DNA of 60,912 nucleotides from positions 1 through 60,912 of the forward strand of contig NZ_JAIVLH010000027.1 in the NCBI RefSeq assembly GCF_020524345.1, read 5' to 3'. Source of the DNA: Metabacillus niabensis (lineage in GTDB: Bacteria; Bacillota; Bacilli; Bacillales; Bacillaceae). This document shows, piece after piece, positions 47,435 through 57,141 of the stretch. The position numbers were made by a program, and so were the translations under genes. The notes below the pieces were generated by a model. It ran no database searches. It saw only the letters and a list, made by a program, of their open reading frames with translations, and was not told where the DNA came from. Every line of letters starts with the position of its first letter. Position 1 is the stretch's first letter.

Positions 47435-49122
47435 TAATAGAATTCCTCTAATGGTGATCTAATAAAATTATTTCTATTTAACAAATCGTAAGTTTGTTTC
47501 TTCTGTTTTAATGCACGTTCTCTTAGTTCTAATAATGGCAATACTTTCACAACAGAAACTGATTTTTCTTTTCGTTCCTTTATTTTTTGATTCAATTCCA
47601 TCAATTCTTGAATTACTTGAAGTTTCAAGACATTGTAATCTGTATCAATTACAAATCCTTTGACAACTTTCTCAACCATTTTATTAATCTCTTTAGAAGA
47701 GAGGACATCAAAAATGCCGATAGAGGCTATTTCAACACTTAAACTTTCAATCGTATCCTGCCGTTTGTACTGCATAGAATTTTGTCTTTCTCTCATGGCA
47801 GACTTAATGCGACCTTCATATTCTGTATTTCTTTTATGATTAATCATTAGTTCATCAAGATTAATCATTATATCCTCGTACTTATACATAGCATTCAGAT
47901 CATTTTTACGCAGTGCATTCATCATTGGCTGGATAATTTTCATATCCTCTTTAGCTGTTTTCTTTAATACTCTCGGAGTAATTTTTTCAACTTCACTGGT
48001 TTCGTCAAATAAAACCCGTTCTTGCGCTAAAATAAACAAGTTTACAGCGACTGATGTGATTCCTTGGCATTCCTCGTAGAATACCTTTTTAACTTCTTCT
48101 GTAAGTTCTGAGTGTGCTCTAAGACATTGTAATTCCCAGAGGGTCTCTAAAAAGAACTCCCATTCCTCACTCTCTTCAGCCATACGATCCCAAATGATAG
48201 AGCCATCACTTGCCGCACGCCTTGCTTGACGAAAATTCCCTTTGAATAATTGTTCTGCTTTTGAAGTACCAATTAATACAGTTGGAATACCAACTGTATT
48301 TGATAGAGTTACAAAGAAATTAAGCATCTCCTCTTGATCATTTTTAGCATTCAGTAAATGTTGGATTTCATCAATTACTAACACACCGATACCATACATA
48401 CTCGCTAAAGATGTCATGTGTAAAAGCATTGTAGATGTAACTCTATTCAAGTAACCGAACTTCTCTAAATAACGAGTTCCGAGTAAATCATCAATCGCCT
48501 TGAAAAAGCTTTTACATAGCGTTGATAGACTTCCATCGTACGGACAATCGATTTTAAGCCAAACAATTTGCGTTCGATTAAATGGCTGCTCTTTATACAT
48601 ATCATGTTTAATTACTTGCGGGTACATCAGTAGTAAACGCTCAATTGCAGTCGTTTTTCCAATACCTGAAATCCCAATAATTGATAAACTGTCAGCTGTC
48701 GAACGAATATAATTAAGCCGATCATCGATATATTTATGTGCCTCTTCCTCATCCTCTCGCAATTGGTGCAACACTCGAATTCGTTCTAGAAACGACTTAT
48801 CTAAAGGATTACGAGCTAAGTAGCCTCTGCGAATTAGCGTAGATAGTCTACGCTCTACTTCAAAATGAATAGGCAGTGGCTGAATAAAATTTTTTATACG
48901 TTTCAACACATGATAGCGAATATTTCTTGCACTTTGCTTATCTTGTGCAGTAATCCGTGGTGTCACCATAAAACGCTCTAGTACATCATCTTCATCAAAA
49001 ATTGGAGGAAGAGCTTCAATTAAAGGATTATTACTGTATTCTGATAAAGCTTGTCCCTTGTATTCTGCTTCTTCAAAATCACCTTTTAAAACTAGATTAG
49101 TCGTCTTTTCCAAATTGCTCAT
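47434..49122 (-). CDS. tnsC: TnsC, AAA+ transposition regulator
   Basis: 562 residues (Tn7 TnsC 555). Walker A GISGIGKTT, Walker B GVLVIDEIQHLL and a sensor segment VLIGTSKAEQLF. TnsC links target selectors (TnsD or TnsE) to the TnsAB transposase through ATP-dependent filament assembly on DNA and gives target immunity. It overlaps tnsB by 26 bp. Confidence 0.93.
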   Translation of the reverse strand: MSNLEKTTNLVLKGDFEEAEYKGQALSEYSNNPLIEALPPIFDEDDVLERFMVTPRITAQDKQSARNIRYHVLKRIKNFIQPLPIHFEVERRLSTLIRRGYLARNPLDKSFLERIRVLHQLREDEEEAHKYIDDRLNYIRSTADSLSIIGISGIGKTTAIERLLLMYPQVIKHDMYKEQPFNRTQIVWLKIDCPYDGSLSTLCKSFFKAIDDLLGTRYLEKFGYLNRVTSTMLLHMTSLASMYGIGVLVIDEIQHLLNAKNDQEEMLNFFVTLSNTVGIPTVLIGTSKAEQLFKGNFRQARRAASDGSIIWDRMAEESEEWEFFLETLWELQCLRAHSELTEEVKKVFYEECQGITSVAVNLFILAQERVLFDETSEVEKITPRVLKKTAKEDMKIIQPMMNALRKNDLNAMYKYEDIMINLDELMINHKRNTEYEGRIKSAMRERQNSMQYKRQDTIESLSVEIASIGIFDVLSSKEINKMVEKVVKGFVIDTDYNVLKLQVIQELMELNQKIKERKEKSVSVVKVLPLLELRERALKQKKQTYDLLNRNNFIRSPLEEFY

Positions 49123-51253
49123 CTCGTTTCTTCCGTAATTTATCCATGATTCTTGAATTTGATTTTTTTGGCTCCTTATCCTTTATTTTTTCTTTTGTAG
49201 AAAAATCAATCACATCTGCTTTTTCTTTTACTGGTGCAGTTGATAAATCAAATTTCTCCGAATCACGTTGAACCTCTTTTTCTACTTGCTTATTCTCCCT
49301 AATAGAGGCAATCTTTTCTTTCTTACTAGTCGGTTGATGTAGTGACTGTTTTTTCTTCTTTTCTGCCTTCTTGATAATTTCATCCATTATTGTATCTGTA
49401 TTGATTGTTAATTGGATTTGATTAGATCGTTCAATTTCTTCAAGTTCACTTCGTAGTTGTTGTTGAAACACAATTTCTTCTAAAAAATCATCTCGGTATT
49501 GCTGGCTTGGCTCAAGTAAAATATATTCTTCATAATCCATTCCATCATCATGTGGGATATAAATTTTCTCAACATTTCGAGGATCATAAACAATATCTAA
49601 ACTGCGATTTTTCAACTTTAAAAACCACTGTTCTTCAATTGCTCTCCGTGATCCATATAATAGGTTTTTAAACTTAATACCTGCTCTAGAAATAGTCGCC
49701 CTACCTCGTGGTAATACATTTAAACGTAATATATTACGATCTACTGTTCTTAATCGACCCTTACGATTTTCGATACCCCAATTCCATAGATTAATAGGCG
49801 ATGGCACTACACCATCTGTAATCATTTCCTTTTCCATTGGATATTTATCAATGATCTTATGGTTATGATGAAGTGCTAATGTAATGATTAATGCAGTAAA
49901 CTCTTTTAAGTTCAACGTAGCATCTAAACGATAATCTTGATCGCCACGCTCACGAAATTCTTTTTGAATTGCTCCCGGTGCCTTTTGTTTTACTTTGCCA
50001 TTAAATGTACGGAATTTCCGTTCCACAATCCCTTTCAGATCGCCTCGATAAGCCGTTGTATTTTCAATTTTAATATTTAAGTTATTAATCAGACTCTCTA
50101 CAGCATAGCCTTCAAATTCACTTCTATCAGCAATAATGATTTCAGGTAAATGATGTGATGGCCACTGTTCTTTAGTAATTTCAATATCGTATTCTTTACA
50201 GAATTCCACTTTGTCTGCCACCATATTATCTAATGCCATCATTGCACCTAGCCATGATGGTCCTTCAAGACCAACGTATAACCCTGTAATAATACGTGAA
50301 TATACATCCAGCACAGCATAAATAACTGGACGACCAATCACTCTATTCACATCAAATGAACTAACTAAATAAATATCTGCAATGGTTGCATCAACTTGAA
50401 AACGAGTGCCTGGACCGTTTGTTTCAGACTTTGAATCACTTAAAATAGGACGATGCTTCAATTCATATTCTTTTGCACTTTTGCGGAATTGAATATCCTT
50501 TTTAGGGTCTTCGAATTTTTTAAACCAATAGTAAAATTGATTATAGGAAGGGATACGATTAGCTTCCCAAATGCAGTATTGCATCTCACCATTTTCTTTA
50601 TAACGATCTGAGTAAAAATCTCGAAGAATAAAGTGATAGACATCTTTTAGTGAATAGTTATTTGTCTTTCGGTAGTATTTATTAATTGCATGTTCAAACT
50701 GCAATTTCACTTCATCTGTTATATTAATACCTTTTTGATATTCTCCACTGATATTCACCCTTCTTGGACGACCGACTTTTTCTTTCGTTAACGTTTTAGT
50801 TTTTCCTCTACCACCAGAATTGGCATAATCAGGAAGCATAGCATTTTTGCTCATACCACGTTGCCAATAACGGCTAAGAAGTTTCTTTACTTTAGTTTTG
50901 CCAAGACCACTTTCGTCAACTATCTCAGTAATTTTCTTTTCTCTACCTTTTTTCTTCAGCAACTCTTTCATATTGGGAATAATATATTTTTCGATGGTTT
51001 CCCAATCTTCCTCACGTTTATAAATTTGCACTTCAGAAAGTTCATTATCAGGAATAGCTCTAGAATATGGATCACTAACAACTAATAACCCACCTTGATT
51101 CATTTCTGTTTGCAAATTGGAATATAGTTCTCTTTGAGGCATAGCACTGGTTGTATCAATATTCACTATATATACATATGATTCTTCAATTTCAATAACA
51201 CGTATTCTTTTAGAATCAGATACATATTGAAGTACTTGATTAATGTAAATCAT
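49097..51253 (-). CDS. tnsB: TnsB, DDE transposase
   Basis: 718 residues (Tn7 TnsB 702). N-terminal helix-turn-helix region (ESGLGKTKVKKLLSRYWQRG), then the RNase H-fold core: FQVDATIADIYLV (first Asp), YAVLDVYSRIITGLYVG, EIIIADRSEFEGYAVE (second Asp), and GIVERKFRTFNGKVKQ (Glu). A charged C-terminal tail probably contacts TnsC. It cuts the 3' ends and joins them to target. ATGA overlap with tnsA. Confidence 0.95.
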   Translation of the reverse strand: MIYINQVLQYVSDSKRIRVIEIEESYVYIVNIDTTSAMPQRELYSNLQTEMNQGGLLVVSDPYSRAIPDNELSEVQIYKREEDWETIEKYIIPNMKELLKKKGREKKITEIVDESGLGKTKVKKLLSRYWQRGMSKNAMLPDYANSGGRGKTKTLTKEKVGRPRRVNISGEYQKGINITDEVKLQFEHAINKYYRKTNNYSLKDVYHFILRDFYSDRYKENGEMQYCIWEANRIPSYNQFYYWFKKFEDPKKDIQFRKSAKEYELKHRPILSDSKSETNGPGTRFQVDATIADIYLVSSFDVNRVIGRPVIYAVLDVYSRIITGLYVGLEGPSWLGAMMALDNMVADKVEFCKEYDIEITKEQWPSHHLPEIIIADRSEFEGYAVESLINNLNIKIENTTAYRGDLKGIVERKFRTFNGKVKQKAPGAIQKEFRERGDQDYRLDATLNLKEFTALIITLALHHNHKIIDKYPMEKEMITDGVVPSPINLWNWGIENRKGRLRTVDRNILRLNVLPRGRATISRAGIKFKNLLYGSRRAIEEQWFLKLKNRSLDIVYDPRNVEKIYIPHDDGMDYEEYILLEPSQQYRDDFLEEIVFQQQLRSELEEIERSNQIQLTINTDTIMDEIIKKAEKKKKQSLHQPTSKKEKIASIRENKQVEKEVQRDSEKFDLSTAPVKEKADVIDFSTKEKIKDKEPKKSNSRIMDKLRKKRDEQFGKDD

Positions 51254-52089
51254 CCGTATTTCACCTGCCTCAACTTGCTTTCATCAATAGACTTAATAGC
51301 TATTGTGTGTTCTAAATTTATAGGCTCTAGCATATCAATTCGAATAATTTTTTGAGCGAGTAAATGGTAAAACAATGTAACGCCACTACCAAAAGGCAGA
51401 TGCGTATCAGCATCAAATTTACTCGTAATCTCTCTAATACTGCTTTTACCGTTTAATAAACGCTGCATCAATGACATTGATAAATCTTCAATATGCTGTG
51501 AACTCATTTCTTGAAAAACGTCATAATCTCGAATATCGTAATAATCATGTATATAGCTAATATTCCGTGCCATCATTTTAGGAATTTCTACTTCCGTTAC
51601 AATGCCCCAATCAATGTCTCTTCGCTGCCAATACTCTCTTTCTATCTCAAACTTCTCAAGTACACGCTCTTTTAATAGTTCATCTTTCATCTTTATTGTC
51701 CTAGCTACTTCAAACACGCCTTGTCCTTTATCTATCGTTAATAAAAAATCCGTTGTCATCACAATAGGTTCACCAGTTTTAGGATCAGTAGGATGTTTTA
51801 TACCTAACTCATCTGCAATGACTATTGTTTCTTCCAACGGCAATAAAGGAAACTGTTCTCGAATATCAATAACGACATCGGAATATTCAGTTAAGTAAAA
51901 ATAGTTTCGTTCCAAATCGGATAAAAACTCATGCTGCCTACTCGTCTTTATCCCTTTTAAACGAGTAGAGCGACCTAATGAAGATACATCCTGAATCTTT
52001 AACCACGGCTTATAATCTATACCAATACCAGAGCCTCGACCTTCTTTTATCCATTTCTCAATTTGAGTGATTCTTTTTCGTTTCGACAT
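51250..52089 (-). CDS. tnsA: TnsA, 5'-end endonuclease
   Basis: About 279 residues. The restriction-enzyme-like catalytic set of TnsA is visible: Glu in RQHEFLSDLERNYFYL, Asp in MTTDFLLTI and Lys in FEVARTIKMKDE. TnsA nicks the 5' ends so that transposition is cut-and-paste. ATG at 52089 (MSKRKRITQIEKW) is 6 nt after AAAGGGGTG, and that site is part of a perfect hairpin. First gene from the right end. Confidence 0.94.
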   Translation of the reverse strand: MSKRKRITQIEKWIKEGRGSGIGIDYKPWLKIQDVSSLGRSTRLKGIKTSRQHEFLSDLERNYFYLTEYSDVVIDIREQFPLLPLEETIVIADELGIKHPTDPKTGEPIVMTTDFLLTIDKGQGVFEVARTIKMKDELLKERVLEKFEIEREYWQRRDIDWGIVTEVEIPKMMARNISYIHDYYDIRDYDVFQEMSSQHIEDLSMSLMQRLLNGKSSIREITSKFDADTHLPFGSGVTLFYHLLAQKIIRIDMLEPINLEHTIAIKSIDESKLRQVKYG

Positions 52090-52096
52090 AAAAAAC

Positions 52097-52127
52097 ACCC
52101 CTTTGGCTAAATAATAACCAAAGGGGT
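52097..52127 (-). promoter_or_regulatory. Hairpin covering the tnsA ribosome binding site
   Basis: Perfect 10-bp inverted repeat ACCCCTTTGG / CCAAAGGGGT with an 11-nt A/T loop. In the minus-strand RNA the 3' arm contains AAAGGGGT, the tnsA ribosome site, so folding would block its translation. Confidence 0.7.
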
Positions 52128-52130
52128 AAA

Positions 52131-52217
52131 GCTTCGCATCTTTTTTATAAACGTCGCGACTTTATTCAAAACATCGCATCTTTTTTATAAACATCGTGAC
52201 TTTATTTCAAATCCACA
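52131..52217 (-). repeat. Tn7-like right end with four closely packed TnsB-type sites
   Basis: From the terminus TGTGGATTTGAAAT come AAAGTCACGATGTTT, AAAGATGCGATGTTT, AAAGTCGCGACGTTT and AAAGATGCGAAGCTT, about every 19-20 bp; this is also visible as a direct repeat of TTTATAAAAAAGATGCGA. Four overlapping sites is the Tn7 right-end arrangement. Confidence 0.8.
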
Positions 52218-52290
52218 TTTATTAATACTTATGCTTCAAATTTATTCAACCGTCACACTCTTAGCTAAGTTACGAGGCTTATCTACGTCA
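52218..52290 (-). other. attTn7 region: glmS 3' end and insertion point
   Basis: The last codons of glmS (LAKSVTVE stop) are the conserved TnsD recognition region, and the element joins 24 bp past the stop. The five bases at the junction are TTTAT on the plus strand. Confidence 0.8.
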
Positions 52291-54047
52291 CAACCACGGT
52301 GTAATGCTGCATAGTAAGAGATCAGTTGTAGTGGTACAACGGCAGCTAAAGGAGCTAATTCCTCATGAATGCTTGGAAGAACAAAACGATCGTCTTCTTC
52401 TTCAAGACCCTTCATTGAGATAATACATGGGTTAGCTCCACGAGCCACTACTTCCTTCACATTACCACGAATACTTAGGTTTACATGTTCTTGTGTTGCT
52501 AAAGCAATGATTGGTGTGCCGTTCTCGATAAGAGCGATTGTACCGTGCTTCAGCTCACCACCTGCAAATCCTTCCGCTTGGATGTAGGAAATTTCTTTTA
52601 GTTTTAATGCACCTTCAAGACCAACATAGTAGTCAACAGATCGTCCGATAAAGAATGCATTACGTGTTGTTGCAAAGAATTCTTTTGCGATTGCTTCCAT
52701 TTCTTCTTTTTGGTCACATAAAACTTCCATTGCATTTGCAACAATACCAAGTTCTTTTGTCAGGTCGAATTCTAAAGATTGACCTTTTGCTTCTGCTGCA
52801 ACAGCTGACAGGATTGATAATACAGCTAATTGTGCTGTATATGCTTTTGTAGATGCAACAGCAATTTCAGGACCGGCATGTAATAATAGTGTATAATCCG
52901 CTTCACGAGATAGCGTAGATCCTGGAACATTCGTAATTGTTAATGCTTTATGACCAAGTTCTTTTATTTGGACTAATACTGAACGGCTATCCGCTGTTTC
53001 TCCACTTTGTGAGATGAAAATAAAGAGTGGATTTGGCGATAAGAGTGGCATATTATATGAGAACTCACTTGCAATATGCACTTCTACAGGGATTTTCGCC
53101 CAATTTTCAATAAATTGTTTACCGATTAATCCTGCATGGTAGCTGGTACCTGCTGCAATGATATAAATACGGTCGGCGCTGTTAACTGCCTCGACGATAT
53201 CGGCATCAACTGTGATTCCTCCATCCTCATTGCGGTATTTTGCAATGATTTTTCTTGTTACTAATGGTTGTTCATCAATCTCTTTTAACATGTAGTGAGG
53301 ATATGTGCCCTTTTCAATGTCACTTGCATCAAGCTCAGCTTTGTAAGGAGCACGTTCAATTACATTACCTTTTAAATCTTTTATTGTAACTGTTTCGCGT
53401 TCAACAAATACCATTTCTTTATCCATAATTTCCACGTACTGGTCTGTCACTTGAAGCATTGCCATTGCATCTGATGCAATGACATTAAAGCTTCCATCGC
53501 CTAAACCAACTAGTAGTGGACTTTTATTTTTCGCAACATAAATCATGTCAGGATTTTGCTCATCCAATAAAGCTATTGCATATGAGCCTTTTAAGATTAA
53601 TAACGTTTGACGGAACGCTTCCTCAACCTCTAATCCTTCTTTTACGAACTTTTCGATTACTTGAACAATAATTTCAGTATCTGTATCACTTTTTAATTGA
53701 ACATCTTGCAAATGCTCACGTTTTAAAATTGAATAGTTCTCAATTACACCATTGTGTACAAGAGTAAATCTTGTAGTAGTACTTTGATGTGGGTGTGCAT
53801 TTATTTGGCTAGGTACACCATGAGTTGCCCATCTTGTGTGCCCAATCCCAGTCGAAGCTTCAACCTTTTTGTCTACGATTTCACGAAGCTTTGCAATACG
53901 TCCTTTTTCTTTAAAAATGTGAACCCCTTCTTGGTTCATTGCAGCGATTCCTGCAGAGTCATATCCACGATACTCTAATTTTTCAAGACCCTTTAATAAA
54001 ATTTCCTTTGAGTCATTGTTTCCAATATAACCTACGATTCCGCACAT
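52242..54047 (-). CDS. glmS: Glutamine--fructose-6-phosphate aminotransferase
   Basis: 601 residues. After Met removal the catalytic Cys1 begins [11 protein letters not shown]; the SIS isomerase half has SQSGETADS and the C-terminus [12 protein letters not shown]. It makes glucosamine-6-phosphate, the entry to UDP-GlcNAc and peptidoglycan. ATG at 54047 follows GGGAGG; the 14 extra codons to 54089 lie in the leader. Expression is controlled by the upstream ribozyme. Confidence 0.97.
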   Translation of the reverse strand: MCGIVGYIGNNDSKEILLKGLEKLEYRGYDSAGIAAMNQEGVHIFKEKGRIAKLREIVDKKVEASTGIGHTRWATHGVPSQINAHPHQSTTTRFTLVHNGVIENYSILKREHLQDVQLKSDTDTEIIVQVIEKFVKEGLEVEEAFRQTLLILKGSYAIALLDEQNPDMIYVAKNKSPLLVGLGDGSFNVIASDAMAMLQVTDQYVEIMDKEMVFVERETVTIKDLKGNVIERAPYKAELDASDIEKGTYPHYMLKEIDEQPLVTRKIIAKYRNEDGGITVDADIVEAVNSADRIYIIAAGTSYHAGLIGKQFIENWAKIPVEVHIASEFSYNMPLLSPNPLFIFISQSGETADSRSVLVQIKELGHKALTITNVPGSTLSREADYTLLLHAGPEIAVASTKAYTAQLAVLSILSAVAAEAKGQSLEFDLTKELGIVANAMEVLCDQKEEMEAIAKEFFATTRNAFFIGRSVDYYVGLEGALKLKEISYIQAEGFAGGELKHGTIALIENGTPIIALATQEHVNLSIRGNVKEVVARGANPCIISMKGLEEEDDRFVLPSIHEELAPLAAVVPLQLISYYAALHRGCDVDKPRNLAKSVTVE

Positions 54048-54069
54048 GTTTTTTTCCTCCCATAGTGTG

Positions 54070-54118
54070 AAACCAGGGACAGGAGCCAATATTCTTTAAA
54101 TGGAGACATCACTGTCCC
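54070..54118 (-). repeat. Inverted repeat between the glmS ribozyme and glmS
   Basis: Nested arms GTGTGA / TCACAC and GGGACAG / CTGTCCC enclose about 25 nt just ahead of the glmS ribosome site. No T tract follows on the minus strand, so a simple terminator is unlikely. Confidence 0.6.
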
Positions 54119-54140
54119 CTCACACATGTTTTTATTTTTT

Positions 54141-54303
54141 GGAAGGCTATACTTTTCCCTTTGTTCAAAAAGTTACCTCTTTGGTTTAAGGAAAAGCTTA
54201 CGGCTGTAACCATACCAGCCGGGAGGCATCCGCCGAAATTTCGATAACCTCCATCCTCGTCAACTAAGCTGTTATGCGTTCACGCTTAGTTCAGGCGCTT
54301 TAG
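54141..54303 (-). ncRNA. glmS ribozyme (glucosamine-6-phosphate riboswitch)
   Basis: The minus strand shows the conserved core: AGCGCCTGAACTAAGC at the 5' end with the cleavage site just before GCGCC, then GTTGACGAGGATGGAGGTTA, CGGCGGATGCCTCCCGGCTG, ACAGCCGTAAGC, and AAACCAAAGAGGTAACTTTT. In the presence of GlcN6P it cuts itself and the mRNA is degraded, giving feedback on glmS. Confidence 0.96.
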
Positions 54304-54364
54304 GTGAATACAAATAAATCTCCTATTACTCCTTCCTGTTAGTATAAGTAAAACAACAAAATTA

Positions 54365-54394
54365 ATGATACAACAGAAGAAAATAAGTCGTCAA
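54365..54394 (-). promoter_or_regulatory. SigA-type promoter of glmS
   Basis: Minus-strand -35 TTGACG (54389-54394), 18 bp, -10 TATCAT (54365-54370), giving a start about 55 nt before the ribozyme core. Confidence 0.55.
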
Positions 54395-54490
54395 TCAATT
54401 TTTACCATCCTTAATGGTTAAATTGATCGACATACCTTATTTATATGTTTTTTAAGCTATTATGTTAACAACGACCATCCTTAATAAAAT

Positions 54491-54519
54491 GAAAAAAGAC
54501 GGGGGTTAACCCGCCTCTT
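54491..54519 (-). terminator. Terminator after glmM
   Basis: Stem GAGGCGGGTT / AACCCCCGTC with TTTTTT on the minus strand, beginning at the glmM stop. Confidence 0.88.
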
Positions 54520-55864
54520 ATTCTAATCCCATTTCCTCTTTAACAACTGCTACAATTCGTTCCACATAATCACGGCATTGTTCCTCTGTCGGCGCTTCAG
54601 CCATAACCCGTACAAGCGGTTCTGTACCGGAAGGTCGAACTAAAATGCGTCCGTTTCCACCCATCTCTTGTTCAACCGCAGAGATTATTTCACTTACTTT
54701 TTCATTTTCTGTTACTTTGTACTTATCCGTTACTTTTACATTGATAAGTAATTGTGGATATTTTTTCATTTCATTTGCAAGTTCTGACAATTTCTTACCA
54801 GTTAACTTCATAATATTAACCAATTGTAAACCACTTAAAAGACCATCACCTGTAGTATTATAATCTAAAAAGATAATATGACCTGATTGCTCTCCACCTA
54901 AATTATAGTCATTTTTTTTCATTTCTTCCACAACATAGCGGTCACCGACTGCTGTTGGAATACTTTTAATATCCTGCTCTTCAAGTGCTTTATAGAAACC
55001 CAAATTACTCATTACAGTTGAAACAACTGTGCTTTTCTTTAATCGTCCTTCGCTATTCAAGTGCTTTGCACATATGTACATAATTTGATCTCCATCAACG
55101 ATATCGCCATTTTCATCAACTGCGTTAAGACGGTCACCATCTCCATCAAATGCCAATCCAATATCTGCATTTTTCTCCTTTAAGAAGGCAGCTAACGCTT
55201 CCGGATGTGTAGATCCTACACCTTCATTTATATTTAACCCATTAGGAGAAGTTCCCATTGTTGAAACATCTGCGTCTAAGTCAGCAAATAGATGTGTAGC
55301 AAGAGATGACGTTGCGCCATGGGCACAGTCTAATGCAACATGGATACCAGTAAAGTCTTCATCCACTGTTTGTTTTAGGAATTGCAGGTACTTTTGACCA
55401 CCTTCAAAGTAATCATTAACTTGTCCTAAATCTTTTCCTACCGGTCTTGGTAAAGTATCTTCTTCTTCGTCCATTAGACGCTCAATTTCAAGCTCCTGTT
55501 CGTCAGATAATTTGAATCCATCTGGACCGAAATATTTAATTCCATTGTCTTCGACCGGATTATGAGACGCGGAGATCATTACACCCGCTTCAGCTCCCAG
55601 TGCTTTCGTTAGAAAGGCAACACCTGGAGTTGAAATTACACCCAAACGCATGACTTCTGCCCCAATTGATAATAATCCCGCTACTAAAGCACCTTCAAGC
55701 ATATGACCAGAAATACGAGTATCACGACCTATCAGGACTTTTGGTCTTTCTTTATCCTTAGTTAAAACATACCCGCCAAATCGACCGATTTTAAAGGCCA
55801 ACTCCGGTGTTAATTCACTATTTGCAACTCCTCGTACTCCATCTGTACCAAAATACTTTCCCAT
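54518..55864 (-). CDS. glmM: Phosphoglucosamine mutase
   Basis: 448 residues. Phosphoserine loop [18 protein letters not shown], metal loop [13 protein letters not shown], sugar loop GGEQSGHI and phosphate loop [12 protein letters not shown] are all present. It converts GlcN6P to GlcN1P. In Bacillus it forms a complex with CdaA and inhibits it; the cdaA-cdaR-glmM order here is the conserved one, with glmS further downstream. Confidence 0.97.
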   Translation of the reverse strand: MGKYFGTDGVRGVANSELTPELAFKIGRFGGYVLTKDKERPKVLIGRDTRISGHMLEGALVAGLLSIGAEVMRLGVISTPGVAFLTKALGAEAGVMISASHNPVEDNGIKYFGPDGFKLSDEQELEIERLMDEEEDTLPRPVGKDLGQVNDYFEGGQKYLQFLKQTVDEDFTGIHVALDCAHGATSSLATHLFADLDADVSTMGTSPNGLNINEGVGSTHPEALAAFLKEKNADIGLAFDGDGDRLNAVDENGDIVDGDQIMYICAKHLNSEGRLKKSTVVSTVMSNLGFYKALEEQDIKSIPTAVGDRYVVEEMKKNDYNLGGEQSGHIIFLDYNTTGDGLLSGLQLVNIMKLTGKKLSELANEMKKYPQLLINVKVTDKYKVTENEKVSEIISAVEQEMGGNGRILVRPSGTEPLVRVMAEAPTEEQCRDYVERIVAVVKEEMGLE

Positions 55865-55890
55865 TGGTTTCGCTCCTTTATTTTATCTGC

Positions 55891-57141
55891 CTAGGAGGCA
55901 GATGAAATTCTCACTTTTACTTTTTCTTGCTCTAATGACCAAGTAATATTTTGTGGACTATTTACTTGAACTTGTACTTCATGTTCTCCATCACTTAAGT
56001 TAGAAAGGTTTATATATAACTCGATATCCGCAGAATTAATTTCGTTTATTACACTTGGAGCACCATAGATTTTAATATCCAATACTCCAATATCAGGATC
56101 TAGAAAGTCAAACACCTTTCCTTCTGCCATTCCGACTTCTTCAATTTTCTTATCCGAGAATGATTTCTCTTGTTGTTCATCTACATCAATTTCAATTTTC
56201 ACCGTTTCAGGACTAATCTTTTCAATTCCTTCTGGTAGAGGTACATCAACTTCTAGCACAGTATCTTTTTCAATTTCGGATAAATCCACCTTTACCCCAT
56301 CTATAAAATCATAATTTTCCAGCACATCGAGTGGTCCATATGCTGTAATTTCCTTCGGATCAGTTTCCATACTTAAAATACTGAGTCCTTTTTTCAGTTC
56401 TCCTTCCCGTACCACTTTAAAAGGTAAAACCTTACTTGGACTCTTTATAGGAACTGTAACGTCGACTACAGACGGTTCTACCTCGACAGGCAATATATTG
56501 CCGTCACTATCATAGATGGTAATTCTGGATTCTTTATTTATTGTCTCTTTTGCACCTTCTAAATTAATGGTCGCTTGAACCTTAGATATTCGTTCAATAA
56601 TTTCTTTTGATGCAGTAACACGGACACTATTTGGACTAACAATTGGTTGATCAGGTGAATAACCCTCTTCTAATTTATCTTCATTTATATATTCCACTTC
56701 AACCGGAAAATCCTTTGATATCTTTTCTTCAATTGAAACTGTAATGACTGAAGGACTTATCGTTGCTTTTAAATCACTGGATAAATTTTTAATCTTTAAA
56801 TTCACCCGATGTGATCCGATTGATAAATTAGTTAACTCTGCATAAACTTCAAAGTCTTTTTGCTGTCTCGCCTTTAGCAACGAACCTGTTGGACCTTCTA
56901 AAGTAACATTTACGGTTTCCGGTACCCCGGTTACCACTAGATCTTCTTCGTCAAAGTATGTAACAACCGGTATATCTGTAACAACTGCTGTCTCTAGTGA
57001 AGAAGAAGTTGAAGTATTTAATGGTGATGTTGATTTATTTGCCTGAGTACCTGATTCAATATTTACAGATGCATAAAGCATTAAAGCTAAAAACAGGGCT
57101 ATCACTCTCATAACCCAGTGATTATTCATCAACTTATCCAT
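55891..57141 (-). CDS. cdaR: CdaR, YbbR-domain regulator of CdaA
   Basis: 416 residues: one N-terminal membrane segment (NHWVMRVIALFLALMLYASVN) then about four extracytoplasmic YbbR repeats, seen as recurring V-V-GP/L-E-P and V-V-V blocks. It modulates the diadenylate cyclase CdaA. Its start overlaps the cdaA end by 8 bp. Confidence 0.93.
   Translation of the reverse strand: MDKLMNNHWVMRVIALFLALMLYASVNIESGTQANKSTSPLNTSTSSSLETAVVTDIPVVTYFDEEDLVVTGVPETVNVTLEGPTGSLLKARQQKDFEVYAELTNLSIGSHRVNLKIKNLSSDLKATISPSVITVSIEEKISKDFPVEVEYINEDKLEEGYSPDQPIVSPNSVRVTASKEIIERISKVQATINLEGAKETINKESRITIYDSDGNILPVEVEPSVVDVTVPIKSPSKVLPFKVVREGELKKGLSILSMETDPKEITAYGPLDVLENYDFIDGVKVDLSEIEKDTVLEVDVPLPEGIEKISPETVKIEIDVDEQQEKSFSDKKIEEVGMAEGKVFDFLDPDIGVLDIKIYGAPSVINEINSADIELYINLSNLSDGEHEVQVQVNSPQNITWSLEQEKVKVRISSAS

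Larger units (their letters stand above)
34753..52217 (-). mobile_element. Tn7-like transposon inserted downstream of glmS (tnsABCDE plus cargo)
   Basis: A 17.5 kb element with both termini recognisable: TGTTGGTTTGGAATAAAGT at the left (34753) and, on the other strand, TGTGGATTTGAAATAAAGT at the right (52217). These share 16 of 19 positions and the same 14-nt distance from end to first AAAG site. The right end lies 24 bp past the glmS stop, the TnsD-directed attTn7 position, and tnsA is next to it as in Tn7. Gene order on the minus strand: tnsA, tnsB, tnsC, broken gene, proteasome-like gene, tnsD, tnsE, STAND/nuclease gene, zinc-ribbon nuclease gene. Cargo is distinctly AT-rich. I see no matching 5-bp target duplication (CTGTT left, TTTAT right). 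Confidence 0.9.

Noticed and set aside
34753..52217. CRISPR array or Cas genes in the transposon (as in CRISPR-associated Tn7)
   Set aside because: No regularly spaced direct repeats and no Cas-like proteins; the direct repeats at the right end are TnsB-type sites, and TnsD and TnsE are present instead.
34748..52222. 5-bp target site duplication of the Tn7-like element
   Set aside because: CTGTT and TTTAT do not match, and shifting the left end to TGT strings at 34749 or 34851 does not help.
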